Positions 31,808 to 36,310 of a stretch of DNA of 36,310 nt are shown piece after piece. The notes under the pieces are model-generated. The model made no database searches. It was not told the DNA's origin and worked only from the letters and a program-made list of their open reading frames with translations. The translations under genes and the position numbers were made by a program. The first letter of the stretch is position 1. Each line of letters opens with the position of its first letter. This DNA is from Acidobacteriota bacterium (lineage in GTDB: Bacteria > Acidobacteriota > Thermoanaerobaculia > Thermoanaerobaculales > Thermoanaerobaculaceae): positions 1 to 36,310 of the forward strand of contig JACQZW010000005.1 in assembly GCA_016213675.1 (NCBI GenBank), in the 5' to 3' direction.

Positions 31808-34800
31808 GTGGCACGGAAAAACGACCTTGCGGCGATCGGTGCTTCGGTCATCCTGGGGGCCGCGCTTCTGCTGCTGTCCCCCTCCACGGTGGTCGCCCTG
31901 CACAACGGAGGGCTGAACTGCACCTCCACCTGCCACGACATCTCCGGCACCACCTACGGCCAGCCGGACACGAGCTACATCGCGAGGAACCAGCGCACCC
32001 TCGACCAGATGATCGCCAAGGGCTTCGTGCCAAACGCGGTCACGACCCAGGACTTCGCCTGCACCTACTGCCACTCCACCGGCGGCGGGACCAGTTCCGT
32101 CACTCCTCCCTACTCCCCGGACAACTCGAAGATGAAGGACGTCATCGGGGACTTCTCCGTCCAGACCCACCGGCACCCGGTCGGCTGGAACTACGCGAGC
32201 GGGCTGAACACCGAGTGGGAGTGGCTCGGCGGCATCCTGCACACCTCGAACCCGGGCAACCTCCACTGCACCGGCTGCCACGACCCCGCGCTCGTCACCG
32301 TCCCCGACCACAGCGCCGTCTGGCTCCTCCCCGCGAACAAGGCGGTGAACCCCTTCGGTCTGCGCGAGGGGAATGCCGGCACGGCGCGGAGCGCCGGCAA
32401 CCCGGCCACGAGCTCCGCCGAGGTGATCGAGTTCTGTTCGAACCTCTGCCACGTCTCGGGCCCCGGGGACCCGGTCCTCGACTCCGGCAAGAACGCCCAC
32501 GTCGCCCGGACCTCGGTCGCCGGCATCCGCGGCATGGTCGCTGCCGTCGCCGACTGCCAGGACTGCCACGCCTCGCACTTCGCGGACCAGGCGAACCTCA
32601 TCCCCTCGACCGTGGCCTCGCCGAGCCAGTGCGATCGCTGTCACAAGGCTCAAACCGCCGACGGGGGCAACTTCTTCGGCGCGGCGCGGGTCGGCACCGA
32701 CGGCACGAACTACTACAGCGGCGGCCACGGCAAGCAGGCGAAGCTCAACGTCGACGGCACCCTCAACACCGACTTCCTCCCCTACGGTTGCACCCAGTGC
32801 CACGACACCGGCATCCCCCACGACTTCGGGACCGAGAACCGCATCCCCTGGGACGAGTCGGTGAACCAGTGCGGCATCTGCCACGTCGCGTCGGCGGAGA
32901 AGCACCCGGCCAGCGGTTCCTTGCTCTGCACGCCCTGCCACAACCAGCACGGCGACGGCACGGCGGACAACATGTGGATGGTGAAGGCCACGATCGCCAC
33001 GCCGAACAGCGGCAACCGCGCGGCCGTCCTCACCGCTCTCAGCGGCCCGAATTCCCTCGACAACGACGAGGCCGTGTCGACCGGCGTCTGCTCCGTCTGC
33101 CATACGGCGACGGCCCACAACGCGAACAACACCCAGGATGTCAGCCACCTCGATTCCGTCGACCGGGACGGCACGAACTGCTCGACCGCCGGTTGCCACG
33201 AGCATAAAAAGCCGGATTTTCGCCCCGTTTGCGACAGCTGCCACGGCTACCCGCCGCCGCCGGCCTTCGGCGGGCGCTCCGCGGGCGCCCACCAGACCCA
33301 CAACGCCGCCCCCTACGGCTTCTCCTGCTCGAAGTGCCACAGCGGCTACACCCACCAGAGCTTCATCATCGACGTGAACCAGGTGGTCGAGGCCCAGAAC
33401 CCCTCCTGGCCGGCGCTGAGCTACACCGCGCTCACGGGCGACACCTGCGACAGCACGAACTGCCACAACCCCTACCGGGTCGGCAACCACGACGTCGCGA
33501 CGACGAACAACCCGACCTGGGGTGCGACGAACGGCGTCGGGTGCGTCTTCTGCCACAACAACAAGGCCTCGAACGCCCACGACCCGCACCTCGCGAAGGG
33601 GTACGCCTGCCAGGTCTGTCACGAGACCTGGGGGACGAACACCGCGCACGTGAAGGGGACGCTCGACGCGGTCGGCCTCATCGACTTCGACACGACCTTC
33701 TCCTCGCTCGCGATCCCCGCCCCCTACAACGAGGGCGGCTCCTCCTGCTCGAACACCTACTGCCACGGCAACTACCTCGGCGGCTCGAACGCCACCCCGG
33801 TCTGGACGAACGGGGCGACCGGCGCCTGCGGCACCTGCCACGCCCTCACCCCGACCTCCGGGAAGCACACGATCCACCTCACCGGCACGCAGGGACCCCA
33901 GGCGGCCTGCTCGGACTGTCACGGTTCGACGACCGGCGCCGCGCACGTGAACGGCGTCTTCGACCTCGCCGGCGGCACCGTCCTCGCGAACACGGCGGTC
34001 TGCGATAGCTGCCACGGCAACGACAGCGGGAACAACAGCGAGGCCCTCCTCGCGAAGTACTTCTGGCCGACCGCGCAGCCGGCGGGGAGCTGGTTCGCCT
34101 CGGCCGTCGCCACCTCGAGCCTCGTCGGCGGCGCCGACGGGACGATCGCCGGCGGCCAGCAGTACTGCCTCTGGTGCCACGACGCGAACCCCTCGATCGT
34201 GCAGACGGCGGCCGGGACCGGCGGCGCCGCGCGCACCGCGCCGAACAAGGAGACCTGGTGGACGGCGAACAACGGCGGCCACGGGCACAGCGGGGCGAGC
34301 ACCGGCACCGGGAACTCGATGCCCGGCTACGACTGCGCCGTCTGCCACACCACGACGACCGCCCACATCGACGCGACGGCCGGCAACAACAACCGGCTCG
34401 CCGTCGGCCTGAACGCCACGAACTGGTGCTCGGAGTGCCACGTCCCGAACCGCGCCGGCAACGGCGCCATCCTCGGGCGCGACGCGACGGTCGAGGCGAG
34501 CGACCACGCCTCCGCGGTGACCGGCCGCTACGCCGGGGTCGCGGCCTACAACGCCGGCTACGCCTGCACCGTCTGCCACGACGTCCACGGGACCTCGAAC
34601 ATCGCGATGGTGAACCCGACGATCGTCGACGGCATGGGCGCCGACGCGACCGGCGTGACCCTCGCCGCCGAGACCGGCCTCGACCCCGACGCCGGTCTCG
34701 ACAACGGCGTCTGCGACCGCTGCCACGCCGACGGCGGGCAGGCCCACGCGAACACCACGAACTTCGGCCACGTCAACAACCACAACTACGGCGCGACCTG

Positions 34801-36310
34801 CCTCACCTGCCACGACCACAAGAAGAGCTTCGAGGGGAGTTGCACGGCCTGCCACGGCAACTCGACGTCGACGGCGATGTGGCCGGACAGCGCCACCACC
34901 GACAACACGGGCTACCCGGACCGGGTCGGCCGCCACCCGCTCCACGTCCGCCGCATCGGCGAGCGCCTCGGCTTCGGGACGAACGAGCTTGCCTACACGA
35001 CGGTCCAGCAGGAGCAGACCTGCGACTTCTGCCACAACGACGCCGCGGGCGTCCCCGGCGGCGCCAACCACGAGACCGGCGGCATCCCCGCCGAGGTCGG
35101 CTCCTTCAACCAGATGTGGCCGGCCTACGCGGTCGACGCCGACGGCGGCTACACGGCGGCCACGTACGCACCGCCTGCCTGGACCGGCGGCGCGGTCTGC
35201 AACACGGTCGACTGCCACCTGAACAAGCCCACCTCCGGCGGCTACGCCTGGTACGGCGCGACGACCACGGCCTGCATCATGTGCCACAGCGACGTCACGA
35301 GCGGCGTCGTGCCGACCGGCCTCACCCACAACTCCCACATGAACACCGTGGCGAACGGGCTCGGCCAGACGATCGCCTGCGACAACTGCCACAGCTCCGC
35401 GACGGCGATCTCCTGGGGATCGCCGGGCGTCGCCCCCTCGGCGAACCACATCAACGGCGCCTTCGTCGTCGCCGGCAGCACAGGCTTCGCCTACACCGGG
35501 GCGTTCCCGACCCCCGGTTCGTGCGGGACGAACGCCTGCCACAACAACGGGCAGAACGCCGCTCCGCGTACGCCCGTCTACACCTGGGGCACCGCGATCG
35601 CCAACTGCCAGGAGTGCCACGGCGAGACCTCGACGACGATCGCGACCCAGTCGCACCCGGCGCACCTGACGACGGCGACCGGCGGGGCGGCGGTCTGCGC
35701 GGACTGCCACGCCGCCGCTTCGGTGGCGACCCACGTGAACGGGACGGTCAACCTCGCGGGGCTCGCGTACGGCGGCGACGTCGTCGTCGTCACCCCCGGC
35801 CTCTTCGGGGGCTGCGGGACGAACCGCTGCCACAACGACGGGAAGAACGCCGCCCCGGCCGTCACCGCCTACACCTGGGGAACGGCGATCAACGGGCCGA
35901 ACAGCTGCACGGAATGCCACAACGCGACGACGACGATCGCGACGGACTCGCACCCGGCGCACCTGACCACGCTCTCCGGGGCCGGTGCCCAGTGCGCGGA
36001 CTGCCACGCCGCGGCGACGGTGAACACGCACGGCGACGGGACGGTCACCCTGGCGAACAAGGCCGCGAACTACCCGGCCGCGAACCGGCCGGTGGTGGTG
36101 ACCTCCTTCGGCGGGTGCGGGACGAACGCCTGCCACAACGACGGGAAGAACAACGCGCCGGTCACGGCCTCCTACACCTGGGGGACGGCGATCAACGGGC
36201 CGAACAGCTGCACGGAGTGCCACAACGCGACGACGGGGACGCTGGTGACGGACTCGCACCTGGCGCACCTGACGACGCTCACGGGGCCGGGGTCGCAGTG
36301 CGCGACCTGC
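31808..36310 (+). CDS. Very large multiheme cytochrome, 3' end outside window
   Basis: The frame is open from a GTG at 31808 (AGGGGGA site at 31796-31802) to the last base, 1501 codons with no stop, so the protein is longer still. A signal peptide or anchor (LAAIGASVILGAALLLLSPS, cleavage near VVA-LHN) begins it. I count 30 complete CxxCH motifs and seven Cx4CH motifs (CSTAGCH, CDSTNCH, CSNTYCH, CNTVDCH, CGTNACH twice and CGTNRCH). There are also two Cx3CH motifs (CTSTCH at 31919 and CSNLCH at 32435) and a cut-off CATC at the edge. It belongs to the same CxxxxCH...CxxCH class as its neighbour. The C-terminal visible part is built from repeats of about 100 residues. Few bacterial cytochromes have this many sites in one chain. 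It is probably extracellular and involved in long-range electron transfer (inference). Confidence 0.9.
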   Translation, partial: MARKNDLAAIGASVILGAALLLLSPSTVVALHNGGLNCTSTCHDISGTTYGQPDTSYIARNQRTLDQMIAKGFVPNAVTTQDFACTYCHSTGGGTSSVTPPYSPDNSKMKDVIGDFSVQTHRHPVGWNYASGLNTEWEWLGGILHTSNPGNLHCTGCHDPALVTVPDHSAVWLLPANKAVNPFGLREGNAGTARSAGNPATSSAEVIEFCSNLCHVSGPGDPVLDSGKNAHVARTSVAGIRGMVAAVADCQDCHASHFADQANLIPSTVASPSQCDRCHKAQTADGGNFFGAARVGTDGTNYYSGGHGKQAKLNVDGTLNTDFLPYGCTQCHDTGIPHDFGTENRIPWDESVNQCGICHVASAEKHPASGSLLCTPCHNQHGDGTADNMWMVKATIATPNSGNRAAVLTALSGPNSLDNDEAVSTGVCSVCHTATAHNANNTQDVSHLDSVDRDGTNCSTAGCHEHKKPDFRPVCDSCHGYPPPPAFGGRSAGAHQTHNAAPYGFSCSKCHSGYTHQSFIIDVNQVVEAQNPSWPALSYTALTGDTCDSTNCHNPYRVGNHDVATTNNPTWGATNGVGCVFCHNNKASNAHDPHLAKGYACQVCHETWGTNTAHVKGTLDAVGLIDFDTTFSSLAIPAPYNEGGSSCSNTYCHGNYLGGSNATPVWTNGATGACGTCHALTPTSGKHTIHLTGTQGPQAACSDCHGSTTGAAHVNGVFDLAGGTVLANTAVCDSCHGNDSGNNSEALLAKYFWPTAQPAGSWFASAVATSSLVGGADGTIAGGQQYCLWCHDANPSIVQTAAGTGGAARTAPNKETWWTANNGGHGHSGASTGTGNSMPGYDCAVCHTTTTAHIDATAGNNNRLAVGLNATNWCSECHVPNRAGNGAILGRDATVEASDHASAVTGRYAGVAAYNAGYACTVCHDVHGTSNIAMVNPTIVDGMGADATGVTLAAETGLDPDAGLDNGVCDRCHADGGQAHANTTNFGHVNNHNYGATCLTCHDHKKSFEGSCTACHGNSTSTAMWPDSATTDNTGYPDRVGRHPLHVRRIGERLGFGTNELAYTTVQQEQTCDFCHNDAAGVPGGANHETGGIPAEVGSFNQMWPAYAVDADGGYTAATYAPPAWTGGAVCNTVDCHLNKPTSGGYAWYGATTTACIMCHSDVTSGVVPTGLTHNSHMNTVANGLGQTIACDNCHSSATAISWGSPGVAPSANHINGAFVVAGSTGFAYTGAFPTPGSCGTNACHNNGQNAAPRTPVYTWGTAIANCQECHGETSTTIATQSHPAHLTTATGGAAVCADCHAAASVATHVNGTVNLAGLAYGGDVVVVTPGLFGGCGTNRCHNDGKNAAPAVTAYTWGTAINGPNSCTECHNATTTIATDSHPAHLTTLSGAGAQCADCHAAATVNTHGDGTVTLANKAANYPAANRPVVVTSFGGCGTNACHNDGKNNAPVTASYTWGTAINGPNSCTECHNATTGTLVTDSHLAHLTTLTGPGSQCATC
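35522..36310 (+). repeat. Tandem ~100-residue repeats within the giant cytochrome
   Basis: Units start at the CGTNxCH cysteine codons at 35522, 35813 and 36116, giving periods of 291 and 303 bases. Each unit reads CGTNxCHN-G-N...YTWGTAI...CxECH...SHxAHLTT...CxxCH. The stretches around 35870-35932 and 36174-36236 are almost identical in DNA, pointing to recent duplication. The array continues past the window end. Confidence 0.85.

Noticed and set aside
31733..36268. Uninterrupted minus-strand frame of 1511 codons opposite the giant cytochrome
   Set aside because: It is a shadow. High GC and the codon pattern of the plus-strand gene remove stops on the other strand. The product is low-complexity Val/Arg/Gly/Ala with no domain, and the plus strand carries dozens of haem motifs.

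Overview
This 36.3 kb window has very high GC (roughly two thirds or more) and is dominated by exported multiheme c-type cytochromes. I count 114 canonical CxxCH haem-binding motifs in eight genes. Two giant cytochromes add about a dozen expanded or irregular sites, mostly Cx3CH and Cx4CH. Cx4CH motifs alternating with CxxCH are the hallmark of the 'Geobacter CxxxxCH...CxxCH' cytochrome family. Together with a textbook sigma-54 promoter, five TlpA/redoxin-like thiol proteins and parvulin-type folding factors, this suggests an anaerobic, metal- or electrode-respiring bacterium of the former Deltaproteobacteria (Desulfuromonadota/Geobacter-like or a high-GC relative). The exact lineage cannot be set from the sequence alone.

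Layout. 1-2688: the 3' end of a VWA-domain membrane protein and a small exported protein, separated by a palindromic dispersed repeat. 2857-14299 (+): a sigma-54 promoter, then FN3/NHL protein 1 and 14-haem cytochrome 1, a double hairpin/terminator, a redoxin, two SurA/PpiC-like proteins, FN3/NHL protein 2 and 14-haem cytochrome 2, several joined by 4-base overlaps. 14330-14958 (-): a lower-GC PIN-toxin/antitoxin pair with toxin first and a probably leaderless promoter. 15120-17917 (-): a 15-haem cytochrome and two TlpA-like proteins. 18068-19547: an FGE-sulfatase-fold protein facing a dihaem cytochrome. 19685-22016 (+): two more TlpA-like proteins and a cytochrome of the c554-like class broken by an in-frame TGA exactly where a haem motif is expected. 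22319-22813 (-): an NTF2-like exported protein. 22932-36310 (+): FN3/NHL protein 3, 14-haem cytochrome 3, an ECF sigma factor, a zinc-finger anti-sigma factor with a predicted periplasmic CBM48-like domain, a small exported protein, a 1134-residue cytochrome and an even larger cytochrome that runs off the window.

How it may work together (inference). The most striking structure is a module used three times: a secreted two-FN3 plus NHL beta-propeller protein encoded directly upstream of a cytochrome with exactly 14 haems. The redoxins and parvulin-like proteins would keep CxxCH cysteines reduced and help fold these chains in the periplasm. The embedded sigma/anti-sigma pair would tie expression of the third module and the giant cytochromes to an envelope signal. 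The whole looks like an extracellular electron-transfer island.
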